From positions 1-35,645 of the forward strand of contig JBFISM010000019.1 of the NCBI GenBank assembly GCA_041608535.1: a DNA stretch of 35,645 bases. Direction: 5' to 3'. Positions 14,067 to 21,376 of this stretch are shown in pieces. A program made the translations under genes and the position numbers. The DNA comes from JBFISM01 sp041608535 (GTDB taxonomy: Bacteria > Actinomycetota > Acidimicrobiia > Spongiisociales > UBA5794). The notes below the pieces were generated by a model, which ran no database searches, had not been told where the DNA came from, and was given only the letters and a program-made list of their open reading frames with translations. Within the stretch, counting starts at the first letter, position 1, and every line of letters begins with the position of its first letter.

Positions 14067-14392
14067 CAGCCCAGCAGACCGCCCAGGTCAAGCCCACCGG
14101 TCAGGTTGCCCATGGCCGATTGCGCCTCGGCCGAGGCTGCCGCCGTTGCTTGGTTGACGGCTGCGACGACGAGGTCACCGACGAACTCGGGATCCTCGGG
14201 ATCGAGCACCGCCGGATCGAACTCGACGCTCACCAGCTCGCCCGACCCTCGCACCGTCGCTTTGACCACGCCGCCACCCGCGGTGCCCTCGTAGGTCTTC
14301 TCGGCGAGTTCGGCCTGCGCCCGCTGCATCTCCGCCTGCATCTGCTGTGCCTGCTGCATCAGCTTCTGCATGTCTTTTGGCATGCGTCCCAT
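14066..14392 (-). CDS. ebfC: YbaB/EbfC-family nucleoid-associated protein
   Basis: A small DNA-binding dimer that almost always sits between dnaX and recR in bacteria. The 108-aa protein has a Met/Gln-rich coiled N-terminal helix (DMQKLMQQAQQMQAEMQRAQ), a central beta sheet (VKATVRGSGELVSVEFDP) and a C-terminal helix with a Gly-rich tail. An alternative start at the second Met (14383) is possible; neither has a strong Shine-Dalgarno. It lies 94 bp downstream of dnaX. Confidence 0.95.
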   Translation of the reverse strand: MGRMPKDMQKLMQQAQQMQAEMQRAQAELAEKTYEGTAGGGVVKATVRGSGELVSVEFDPAVLDPEDPEFVGDLVVAAVNQATAAASAEAQSAMGNLTGGLDLGGLLG

Positions 14393-14486
14393 AGCGAATC
14401 AGCGTAGCCGAGCCCGGCGCCGAACCAGTGCACAGGCGGAGCCATGCGTGGGAAAGTGGATGGTTGCGGTGTGGGCGACTGCGGCC

Positions 14487-16247
14487 TCATTCGCTGACGA
14501 TCTCACCACCGAGAAGGTCGACCACCATCTCGGCCGGATCCACCGCACCGTCCTCCGTCTCCTGGAGCTCGCTCATCTCCGGCGTGCGGAAGGGCTGTTC
14601 GCCCGGATCGGCGTCCTCAGATTCGGCATCGTTGAACGTGAAACCGACCGCACCGCCGAGCAACGATGCGGCGATCTCGGTCATGTGCCGATGCAGCTCC
14701 GTATCCTGCCTGAGCCGTTCGAGATGGAACGGCAGATGCGACGGGATGGCCAGCTCGACAACGCCATCGACGACCGCGACAGGGGCTGCTTCCTTCACGA
14801 GTGCATGCCGGACCGGGCCGCATTGCTCCCGCACCTTGGTAACGAGCGCCGGCCACGCCGCTTCGAACGAGGCGAGATCCACATCCGACGCGGGCTCGGC
14901 CGGTTCCGAACGACCCGCCGGCATCGCAGCCGAGGTCTCCGCCGCCGAGGCGTCAGCGGCGGCGGCAGCCGGCTCGGGTGCGGCAGCGGACGCCGCCGTC
15001 ATCGGGGCGGAGAGGTCTTCAGCCGTCGCTGGAGAGCGTGGCATTGTCGATCGCTCATCGACCGCCGTTGCGGGGCCACTGCGACGCTCGATGTCGCGCA
15101 GCCTCCCCTCGAGCCGATCGATGCGGTGCGCCATCGACCCGGGGTCGTGGGCCGTCTCAGGACGGGTGAGGCGCAGCAAAGCCAGCTCGATCACCAGGCG
15201 CTCCTCGCGACCCTGGCGCAACTCGAGCAGTACGTCGCCCAACATGTCGATCGCTCGGAGCACGTCGGCCCGATCCAGGGTGGCAGCATGGCGGCGCCAC
15301 TCGGCGAGCACATCTGCCGGTTCGTCCACCACCTCTTCCAGGTTCGGGGCGTACTGCGCCAGAAACACACCGCGGAAGAACTCGACGGCATCGGCAACGA
15401 ATCGCCGGAGGTCGGCGCCGCGGGAAGCCAGCTCGGCGACCAAACCCAAGGCCGCCGGGGCATCCTGACCTACAACCGCCTCGGCCAGCCGGGCATAGGC
15501 GTCTGGATCGGCGAGACCGAGCGCCTTGGTGACCACAGCCGGGGCGACCTTGCCGCCACCCAACGCCGCCACTTGTTCCATCAGACTCATGGCGTCGCGC
15601 ACGGAGCCGCCGGCGTGGGCGACCACCATCGCCAGTGCCGCCGGATCGACATCGAGGCTCTCTCGGCCGGCAATGTCCTCCAAGTGCGACACCAGCTGGT
15701 CGTTGCCTACGGGGTGGAAATCGAATCGCTGGCTGCGGGAACGGATGGTGTCGAGCAGCTTGTACGGCTCGGTGGTGGCGAGCACGAATATCACATGCCC
15801 GGGAGGCTCCTCGAGGGTCTTCAGCAGGGCGTTGCCGGCTGCTCGGGAGAGCATGTGGGCTTCATCGAGGATGTAGATCCGGTAGGCGCCCTCGGCCGCC
15901 GCAACCGTCCCGACGTTGATACGGATCTCCCGAACGTCCTCGACCTTGTTGTGCGAGGCGGCATCGAGCTCGATCACGTCGATCGATGTTCCCGCCGTGA
16001 CCGCAACACAGGAGCTGCAGGTGTTGTCGGGCTCGCCGTCGGGACCCCGGCTCTCACAATTGAGCGATTTGGCCAGCAGGCGCGCCGTGGTGGTCTTGCC
16101 CGTTCCACGCGGCCCGGTGAAGAGATAGGCATGCGCCACCTTGCCGTCGACGACCTCCCTGGCGAGGGTGTGCGTGACATGATCTTGACCGACGACATCG
16201 GCGAACCGCTGAGGGCGGTACTTGTTGTAGAGCGCCTGATACTCCAT
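14487..16247 (-). CDS. dnaX: DNA polymerase III subunits gamma/tau
   Basis: Clamp-loader ATPase of the replicative polymerase. The 586-aa product opens with the family N-terminus MEYQALYNKYRPQRFADVVG. Walker A is GPRGTGKTT (45-53), zinc-site cysteines are 64, 77 and 80, and Walker B is IYILDEAHML. The sensor and arginine-finger region includes TEPYKLLDTIRSRSQRFDF. A long Ala/Pro/Glu-rich linker and a tau-like C-terminal domain follow. Only three of the usual four zinc cysteines are obvious. No clear poly-A slippery site for a shorter gamma form was seen. ATG at 16247 has a TACCAT box 7 nt upstream. It heads the dnaX-ebfC-recR-QTMAN operon. Confidence 0.96.
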   Translation of the reverse strand: MEYQALYNKYRPQRFADVVGQDHVTHTLAREVVDGKVAHAYLFTGPRGTGKTTTARLLAKSLNCESRGPDGEPDNTCSSCVAVTAGTSIDVIELDAASHNKVEDVREIRINVGTVAAAEGAYRIYILDEAHMLSRAAGNALLKTLEEPPGHVIFVLATTEPYKLLDTIRSRSQRFDFHPVGNDQLVSHLEDIAGRESLDVDPAALAMVVAHAGGSVRDAMSLMEQVAALGGGKVAPAVVTKALGLADPDAYARLAEAVVGQDAPAALGLVAELASRGADLRRFVADAVEFFRGVFLAQYAPNLEEVVDEPADVLAEWRRHAATLDRADVLRAIDMLGDVLLELRQGREERLVIELALLRLTRPETAHDPGSMAHRIDRLEGRLRDIERRSGPATAVDERSTMPRSPATAEDLSAPMTAASAAAPEPAAAAADASAAETSAAMPAGRSEPAEPASDVDLASFEAAWPALVTKVREQCGPVRHALVKEAAPVAVVDGVVELAIPSHLPFHLERLRQDTELHRHMTEIAASLLGGAVGFTFNDAESEDADPGEQPFRTPEMSELQETEDGAVDPAEMVVDLLGGEIVSE

Positions 16248-16254
16248 CCCGCCG

Positions 16255-16260
16255 ATGGTA
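16255..16260 (-). promoter_or_regulatory. Putative leaderless -10 box of dnaX
   Basis: TACCAT on the minus strand, 7 nt before the dnaX ATG. Confidence 0.4.
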
Positions 16261-16368
16261 GCGAGCGCCCATGTCACGGTTTCGGCCCGACAGGCTGCGG
16301 CCCGAGTCCATACAATGCCAACCGGTTCCCGACCGCCCCAATCGAACCCCCGGCTCCACGAGGTCTCG

Positions 16369-17550
16369 GTGCCCGTCACCTTCTTTCTCGGAATCATCCT
16401 CGCCATTCTCTCCGGGGGCGTCCAGGATGACCCTCTCCCCCCCGGCGGCACCTTCTTCGACGACAACGGCTCCGTGCACGAGGCGGACATAGAGGCGATC
16501 GCCGCAGCCGGCGTCACCGTCGGCTGCAACCCACCCTTCAACACCCGCTATTGCCCGCTCGACCCGGTCACCCGGGGTGCCATGGCCGCATTCCTCGCCC
16601 GAGCTCTGGACCTGCCCGATGCGGACATCGACTACTTCCTCGACGATGACATCAGCGTGTTCGAGGCCGACATCAACGCCATCGCCGCCGCCGGAATCAC
16701 CTTCGGGTGCAATCCGCCGCAAAACGACCTCTACTGCCCGACCAGCACGCTGCGACGTGGACAGCTCGCCTCGATGCTGGTGCGAGCGTTCGCCTACGAA
16801 GCGAGCGATCTCGATCGGTTCACCGACGACGATGGGCTGGTGCACGAGTCCGATATCCAAGCGATCGCCGCGGCGGGAGTGACCCACGGGTGCAACCCGC
16901 CACTCAACACCCTGTTCTGCCCACTGCAGCCGGTGCTGCGCGACCAGATGGCCTCGTTCCTGTCCCGAGCGCTCGAACTCGACCCGATACCAGCTCCGCC
17001 TCAACCACCGCCGGGGTCGGTGTCGTGCATCGTCGCCGCAGACAGCCCGACCGGTACCTTGGTCGTCGTGCCGGGTACGACCGACGTCATCGACTACGGA
17101 ACTGTGTGGAACATCCGCTTCGAGGTGGAGGAGGGTCTCGGCGTCGACGGCTCGTGCTTTGCTCGCGAGGGGTTGCGGATCCTCAACGACGTGCGTGGGT
17201 GGAGTGGTGTGACGTTCCGCCAGGTGGACGACAGCTCGTACACGATACGAGTGATCCTCGCATCGCCGGCAAAGGTGGATGCGCTCTGCTGGCCCCTGAT
17301 CACGGGCGGCATCTTCTCCTGCCGCAACGGCAACACCATCAACCTCAACTTCTGGCGGTGGGAGACCGGAGCGGAACCGTTCAACGGTGACCTGACGACG
17401 TATCGGCAGTATCTCGTCAACCACGAGGTCGGACACGCGCTCGGCTTTGGCCACGTGGGTTGTCCGGGTGCGGGTCAACTGGCTCCGGTCATGATGCAGC
17501 AGACCAAGTACACGGCCCCCTGCGTCCCGAATGGCTGGCCCAACCCGTGA
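16369..17550 (+). CDS. Secreted metzincin-like protease (DUF3152 type) with three SLH-like repeats
   Basis: A 393-aa exported protein. It has a hydrophobic signal (VTFFLGIILAILSG, about 3-17), then three repeats of about 55 residues at 29-83, 90-143 and 151-204. Each has a D-D-x-S/G-V/L-H/F-E-A/S-D-I-x-AIAAAG opening, a GCNPP-x5-YC/FC pair (Cys53/62, 114/123, 175/184) and an SLH-like M-A-x-F/M-L-x-R-A-x end. A Pro-rich hinge leads to a catalytic domain of DUF3152 type with HEVGHALGFGH (352-362). This is an HExxHxxGxxH zinc site with a following Met pair at 375-376, as in metzincins. The repeats may bind cell-wall polymers. GTG at 16369 is chosen for its AGG-type site and the signal; an ATG at 16315 is an alternative. 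It is divergent from dnaX. Confidence 0.82.
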   Translation: MPVTFFLGIILAILSGGVQDDPLPPGGTFFDDNGSVHEADIEAIAAAGVTVGCNPPFNTRYCPLDPVTRGAMAAFLARALDLPDADIDYFLDDDISVFEADINAIAAAGITFGCNPPQNDLYCPTSTLRRGQLASMLVRAFAYEASDLDRFTDDDGLVHESDIQAIAAAGVTHGCNPPLNTLFCPLQPVLRDQMASFLSRALELDPIPAPPQPPPGSVSCIVAADSPTGTLVVVPGTTDVIDYGTVWNIRFEVEEGLGVDGSCFAREGLRILNDVRGWSGVTFRQVDDSSYTIRVILASPAKVDALCWPLITGGIFSCRNGNTINLNFWRWETGAEPFNGDLTTYRQYLVNHEVGHALGFGHVGCPGAGQLAPVMMQQTKYTAPCVPNGWPNP

Positions 17551-17554
17551 CGCG

Positions 17555-17585
17555 AATGAGGGTACCGCCGAGCGGTCCCCTCATT
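17555..17585 (+). terminator. Hairpin terminator after the metalloprotease gene
   Basis: AATGAGGGTACC pairs with GGTCCCCTCATT (12-bp stem, one mismatch, 7-nt loop), starting 4 bp after the stop codon. It is followed by a C/T-rich run. Confidence 0.65.
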
Positions 17586-17673
17586 CTGCATCCCCCTTTG
17601 GGCCGTACGCTTCCCCCCTCACTCGGTCACGGTTCTCACCAAGGCCGAGCATGTCGCACAGCTCCCCTCGATG

Positions 17674-17766
17674 TCACGTGGGCGGAGTCCCCGTCCACAC
17701 GACAACAAGAGCGGCGAGGGCGGTGACAGCCAGCAGCCACAGGATCCCGCCGGTGGTGCGTGACAT
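17674..17766 (-). CDS. Possible 30-aa single-pass membrane peptide
   Basis: The peptide MSRTTGGILWLLAVTALAAL, followed by VVVWTGTPPT, is one membrane span with short tails. It is preceded by a good ribosome site (GAGAGAGG, 5 nt, ATG). It lies alone in a 370-bp space between the metalloprotease and the dgt-like gene, on the opposite strand. Upstream on its strand is an A7 tract flanked by CACGTG and CACGTA (about 17815-17835). The rest of this space shows only the terminator at 17555-17585. It is too short to assign to a family, so expression needs to be shown. Confidence 0.4.
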   Translation of the reverse strand: MSRTTGGILWLLAVTALAALVVVWTGTPPT

Positions 17767-17905
17767 GAAAACCTCTCTCTCGCTTGATGGTTGGAGCGCG
17801 TTCTCACCCAGTTGATACGTGTTTTTTTGCACGTGATTCTTCCGGCGGGACGTTCCCGGGACGCTGCGCCGCAACCTGGTGGATGTATTCCCACACTCCA
17901 CCCGA

Positions 17906-17911
17906 TACGCT
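17906..17911 (+). promoter_or_regulatory. Putative leaderless -10 box of the dgt-like gene
   Basis: TACGCT lies 9 nt before the ATG at 17921. The same hexamer precedes the sox operon. Confidence 0.4.
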
Positions 17912-17920
17912 GCGGGTGCC

Positions 17921-18925
17921 ATGCCCGACACACCGTTCATTCGCCATTCGCGCCACGACACCGAGCAGTGGGAACACGAGCATCTGGCTCCGGCCGCAAC
18001 GCTGTCGTCGAAGAGCGCAGGACGCCGCCGTCACGAGCTTGCCGATCCCGACCGCACCGTATTCGAACGAGACCGCGATCGGGTGCTCCACTCGAAGGCA
18101 TTCCGCAGGCTCAAGCACAAGACCCAAGTCTTCATGAATCCAGAAGGCGACCACTACGTCACCCGGCTCACTCACGCTCTCAAGGTCACCCAGATCGGTC
18201 GCTCCATCGCCCGCATGCTCTCGTTGAACGAGACCCTCACCGAGGCCATGTGTCTCGCCCACGATGTCGGCCACTCTCCATTCGGTCACACCGGAGAAGA
18301 AGCGCTGTCCGAATTCGTCGGCGGGAAGTGGCTACACGCCGAGCAATCGGTGCGTATCTTCGAGGTGCTCGAGCCGCTCAATCTCACCGCCGAAGTGCTC
18401 GACGGTATCGGCACCCACTCGTGGAAGATTCCCACACCGCCGGCCACCACCGAAGGCCATGTGTTGCGCTATGCCGACCGTATCGCATACCTGGCGCACG
18501 ATGCCGAAGACGGTCTGCGAGCCGGTGCGCTACGCACACACGAGATCCCCCGAGCAGCCATCGCGGCCTTTGGGCAGCCGGGACGGCAGTGGATCGGATC
18601 GATGATCAACGCCGTCGTCGACACGTCGCTGGCCAGCGGCGAGCTCGGGATGGACCAGGAACGGCTCGAGGTGATGAATCAACTACGAGACTTCATGTTC
18701 GAGCATGTCTATCTGTCCGCCGCGATGGAGCCTCTGCGCCATCGGGCCAAGACCGTGGTGAGACAACTCGTCGAGTACTACCTCGCCCATGGAGACGAGA
18801 TCCCGGAAACGTATCGGCACGCCGACGCCGACCTGCTCACCCAGGTGATCGACTATGTGGCCGGCATGACGGACCGCTTCGCCGTTCGCGAGCACAAACG
18901 CATCTTCGAGCCCCGCCTGTTCTGA
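17921..18925 (+). CDS. dgt: Deoxyguanosine triphosphate triphosphohydrolase-like HD protein
   Basis: HD-superfamily dNTPase that cleaves dGTP, and often other dNTPs, to the nucleoside and tripolyphosphate. The 334-aa protein has the Dgt N-terminal motif DRTVFERDRDRVLHSKAFRR, then the metal-site His in TRLTHALKV and the HD pair in CLAHDVGHSPFGHTGE. GIGTHSW and LRYADRIAYLAHDAED (the fourth ligand Asp) follow. Short members of this type are usually class-2 dGTPase-like proteins. In many actinobacteria dgt lies near dnaG, which is not seen here. ATG at 17921 follows a TACGCT box. The gene ends in a REP-like hairpin shared with a convergent lipoprotein gene. Confidence 0.92.
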   Translation: MPDTPFIRHSRHDTEQWEHEHLAPAATLSSKSAGRRRHELADPDRTVFERDRDRVLHSKAFRRLKHKTQVFMNPEGDHYVTRLTHALKVTQIGRSIARMLSLNETLTEAMCLAHDVGHSPFGHTGEEALSEFVGGKWLHAEQSVRIFEVLEPLNLTAEVLDGIGTHSWKIPTPPATTEGHVLRYADRIAYLAHDAEDGLRAGALRTHEIPRAAIAAFGQPGRQWIGSMINAVVDTSLASGELGMDQERLEVMNQLRDFMFEHVYLSAAMEPLRHRAKTVVRQLVEYYLAHGDEIPETYRHADADLLTQVIDYVAGMTDRFAVREHKRIFEPRLF

Positions 18926-18945
18926 GCAGGAGTACGGAAAACGGA

Positions 18946-18970
18946 TCTGTCTCCCCGCCGGGAGGACAGA
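18946..18970. terminator. REP-like hairpin between convergent genes
   Basis: TCTGTCTCCC pairs with GGGAGGACAGA (one bulge) around CGCC. The TCTGTC/GACAGA ends match those of the element at 4588-4686. It lies between the dgt-like stop (18925) and a convergent stop (18974), so it may end both transcripts. Confidence 0.55.
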
Positions 18971-18973
18971 CAC

Positions 18974-19408
18974 CTACTGTCGTTCGACCTGGCGGAGTAT
19001 CTCATTGAGGAAGTCGGTTCCCTCCGGGCTCTCCGCATCGACTCCACGCAGCTGATCGACGATGGCGATCTTCGATTGCAGGCGGTCACAACCAATACGC
19101 TCGGCGATTTCGAAGAATTCGTTGGTCGCGATCTTGTCGACCACGTTGCGGACCTCGGTTTCGGGGACACGTCCTTCGGTGGTCTCGGCCAACTCGTCGA
19201 TCGCATCGGCCCCGGTCTGCACCAGACCCACGAACGTCTCCGACAGCTTGTCGCAGTCGCGGAGGTCGGCCATCACGTCCTCGACGCTGATGGTGTCCAC
19301 CCTCTCCTTGATCCGGGCGCGCGCCTCCGCAGCGCTCGTCTCGCAGGCGGCAAGCAACAGCGCGACCACCAACACCGAAGCAATGACCCATCCCCTTCGA
19401 GTCACCAT
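18974..19408 (-). CDS. Small lipoprotein, function unknown
   Basis: A 144-aa protein with a leader MVTRRGWVIASVLVVALLLA ending in lipobox LAAC (Cys22). A soluble alpha-helical domain rich in Asp, Glu, Val and Arg follows, with two more cysteines (RDCDKL and ERIGCDRL) that could pair outside the cell. No known domain was recognised. ATG at 19408 is preferred over an upstream in-frame start because the signal peptide begins there. It lies 58 bp downstream of the membrane-protein gene on the same strand and may share its transcript. Confidence 0.72.
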   Translation of the reverse strand: MVTRRGWVIASVLVVALLLAACETSAAEARARIKERVDTISVEDVMADLRDCDKLSETFVGLVQTGADAIDELAETTEGRVPETEVRNVVDKIATNEFFEIAERIGCDRLQSKIAIVDQLRGVDAESPEGTDFLNEILRQVERQ

Positions 19409-19466
19409 CACACCTGATCCCCTTCTTCCCGGGATCACCCTAGATGGCGACCGGTGCCGCCCGCGT

Positions 19467-19871
19467 TCAGCCGCCGATCGAGGCGACCGTGGCGAGGATC
19501 AGCACCATGAAAACGAGCCAGGCGAGCAACACTGTGGCGTACCGCCCGAGCCACTGGCGCCAACTCCACGCAGAGTCGGCGATCCTGGCACCGAGCAGGA
19601 ACCAAAGGGGCAGACTGCTCACGATGCCAAGCACGATCGCCACCTCCGGAGCAAGGCGCAACGCCGCAAACAGCCACGTCGTCGGTGCGGCCAGGAACAC
19701 GAGCAAACCGGCGAGCACGGGATCGGCCGGATCAGTGAGCCCGCTCACCGATCCGCGCATCGCCGCAAACGCAGAGAGCAACACGACGACCGGCGCCAGA
19801 GTGGCGAGCAAACCGCCACGGGCGGTGTTGAGCTGCCCCCGTCGCGCCGCAAACAAGAACTGCCGTGCCAC
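19467..19871 (-). CDS. Four-helix integral membrane protein, function unknown
   Basis: A 134-aa protein with four predicted membrane segments (about 22-41, 52-72, 76-97 and 110-132) and a short basic N-terminus. No family was recognised. GTG at 19871 has TATCGT 7 nt upstream and no Shine-Dalgarno, so it may be leaderless. It is divergent from the dodecin gene, with 88 bp between, and upstream of a lipoprotein gene on the same strand. Confidence 0.65.
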   Translation of the reverse strand: MARQFLFAARRGQLNTARGGLLATLAPVVVLLSAFAAMRGSVSGLTDPADPVLAGLLVFLAAPTTWLFAALRLAPEVAIVLGIVSSLPLWFLLGARIADSAWSWRQWLGRYATVLLAWLVFMVLILATVASIGG

Positions 19872-19878
19872 TCGTCGG

Positions 19879-19884
19879 ACGATA
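19879..19884 (-). promoter_or_regulatory. Putative leaderless -10 box of the four-helix membrane protein gene
   Basis: TATCGT on the minus strand, 7 nt before the GTG at 19871. Confidence 0.35.
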
Positions 19885-19959
19885 GCGATCGATGCGGGCG
19901 ATGTGAGTGTTCGGCCACATTCGTGTCGTTAGGCTCTGAACCCCTACCAAGGAGAGCGG

Positions 19960-20178
19960 ATGAGCGAGATGATCGACAGCGGCGCCGTGAAAGTGATCGA
20001 GGTGATCGGGATCTCGGAGACGAGCTTCGACGATGCGGTGAACCAGGCAGTGAGCAAAGCCTCCGAGAGCATCAAGGGCATCACTGGAGTCGAGGTGACC
20101 AACATGAACGCCAAGGTGGCCGACGGCAAGGTGGTGCAGTATCGCGCCGCCTGCAAGCTCGCCTTTGCGGTGAAGTAG
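19960..20178 (+). CDS. Dodecin-family small protein
   Basis: A 72-aa protein with the dodecin fold pattern: strand VKVIEVIGISETSF, helix DDAVNQAVSKASESIK, then strands GVEVTNMNAKV and KVVQYRAACKLAFAVK. Classic dodecins form hollow dodecamers that store riboflavin or FMN, using a Trp in an LDWFEV motif and a Gln in the last strand. Here the Trp position is Gly in GITGVEV and the Gln site is changed (QYRAACK), so flavin binding is unlikely. It belongs to the divergent non-flavin branch. A strong Shine-Dalgarno AAGGAGA lies 6 nt before the ATG. Confidence 0.88.
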   Translation: MSEMIDSGAVKVIEVIGISETSFDDAVNQAVSKASESIKGITGVEVTNMNAKVADGKVVQYRAACKLAFAVK

Positions 20179-20337
20179 CGGGTTGGGCGGGCGCTGCAGC
20201 GGGGCCGGCGACGAGCTTGTTGCGGGCTCGCTGACCCGCCCGGCAAGCTCATGGACGTAGACCCGCCCCGCAGCGTCACCACTGAGGTATTCGCCCGTTG
20301 GCGCACGGTCCGGCGCGGTACGGGTCAGGCGCAACGC

Positions 20338-21291
20338 ATGAACAACCCGTTGTGGGAGTGGCTCGTCGAGACCGGCCACGGGCCCTACCCGGTGAATCAG
20401 CATTTCGAGGGTCCCCCATCGACCGAGGCGGGCCCCGGATGGACCAACGAGAGGTTCGGGCAGAGCCGCACTTCTCTTCCCGATGGAAGGATCGTGCTGA
20501 TCGCAGGTGAGCACGAGGACTATTACGACCCCGACTTCTTCATCTACAACGACGTGATCGTGCGTCATCCCAGCGGCGACATCGACATCTACGGGTACGG
20601 ACCCGAGGTCTTCCCTCCGACCGACTTCCACACCGCAACGCTCATCGACGACGAGATCGTGTTGATTGGCAATCTCGGCTACCAGGAACAACGAAGACCC
20701 GGCGCCACCCAGGTTCTGATCCTCGATACGGCTACCTGGCACGTACGCTCGCAACCGACCGACGGTGACGCTCCCGGTTGGATCCACCGCCACACCGCCG
20801 AGATTCGCCGTGACGGCATCATTACGTTGTCCGGCGGTTCGATATACGAAGCGACAACACCTCCCGTGCCCCTGGAGAACATCGACGAGTGGGAGCTCGA
20901 CACCACGAGCTGGAGGTGGATGCGCCGCACCCGACGAAGCTGGCAGCGCTGGCAGTTCAGTCGCAGCGACGGGGGGCCCACCGAGCTGTGGCGACTCCGC
21001 ACCCAACAGCTCGCCGCAGGGCGGCGCCGGCTCGACCCCGGGCCGCTAACGGACCTCTACGAGCCGCCCCTCGACCATCAGAGCCTCCCCACCGGCCGAC
21101 CCGAGGAGTTCAATGTGTTCCGTCTCGACGTCGGCGACGTGACGGTCCGCTACGTCGAAGACATGACCGGAGTGATGATGACCGTTGAGGGGCAACTCCC
21201 CGAGGACACGATCCAACGACTCGTCGACGATCTGTCCCGCAAGCTGTCGTTACTCGAGGGTCTGCCGTACATTGCGGTGCGGCGCTCCTGA
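20338..21291 (+). CDS. Kelch-like beta-propeller protein, function unknown
   Basis: A 317-aa cytoplasmic protein from the ATG at 20338 (MNNPLWEWLVETGHGPYPVN). The open frame extends a further 29 codons upstream without similarity. The middle part has alternating strand segments of a kelch-like type: SLPDGRIVLIAGEHED, DFHTATLIDDEIVLIGNLGY and a later DGIITLSGGSIYE, each a plausible propeller blade. It has no signal peptide, membrane span or catalytic motif. The unusually high Trp content (WEWLVE, WELDTTSWRWM) is notable. The 159 bp before it shows nothing beyond GC-rich short palindromes after the dodecin stop. The strong hairpin at 21329 follows. Confidence 0.6.
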   Translation: MNNPLWEWLVETGHGPYPVNQHFEGPPSTEAGPGWTNERFGQSRTSLPDGRIVLIAGEHEDYYDPDFFIYNDVIVRHPSGDIDIYGYGPEVFPPTDFHTATLIDDEIVLIGNLGYQEQRRPGATQVLILDTATWHVRSQPTDGDAPGWIHRHTAEIRRDGIITLSGGSIYEATTPPVPLENIDEWELDTTSWRWMRRTRRSWQRWQFSRSDGGPTELWRLRTQQLAAGRRRLDPGPLTDLYEPPLDHQSLPTGRPEEFNVFRLDVGDVTVRYVEDMTGVMMTVEGQLPEDTIQRLVDDLSRKLSLLEGLPYIAVRRS

Positions 21292-21328
21292 CAGGCGGCA
21301 CCGAGTACCGAGAGCCACCATCCTGCTG

Positions 21329-21373
21329 CTCCCGGGAGGCGCGACGTCCCTACAACGCCGCGCCTCCCGGGAG
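21329..21373. terminator. Strong bidirectional hairpin terminator
   Basis: A perfect 15-bp inverted repeat, CTCCCGGGAGGCGCG / CGCGCCTCCCGGGAG, with a 15-nt loop. It lies between the convergent stops at 21291 and 21377. Each arm also holds the palindrome CTCCCGGGAG. Confidence 0.8.
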
Positions 21374-21376
21374 GTT

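Noticed and set aside
14487..16247. Programmed frameshift producing a separate gamma subunit of DnaX
   Set aside because: No poly-A/poly-T slippery run with a following hairpin was found in the gene.
14370..16430. A 686-codon open frame opposite dnaX
   Set aside because: The other strand encodes a textbook DnaX; the antisense frame is the usual high-GC shadow, rich in Arg and His with no domain.
16054..17478. A 474-codon frame opposite the metalloprotease and dnaX start
   Set aside because: It crosses two real genes on different strands and has no recognisable domain.
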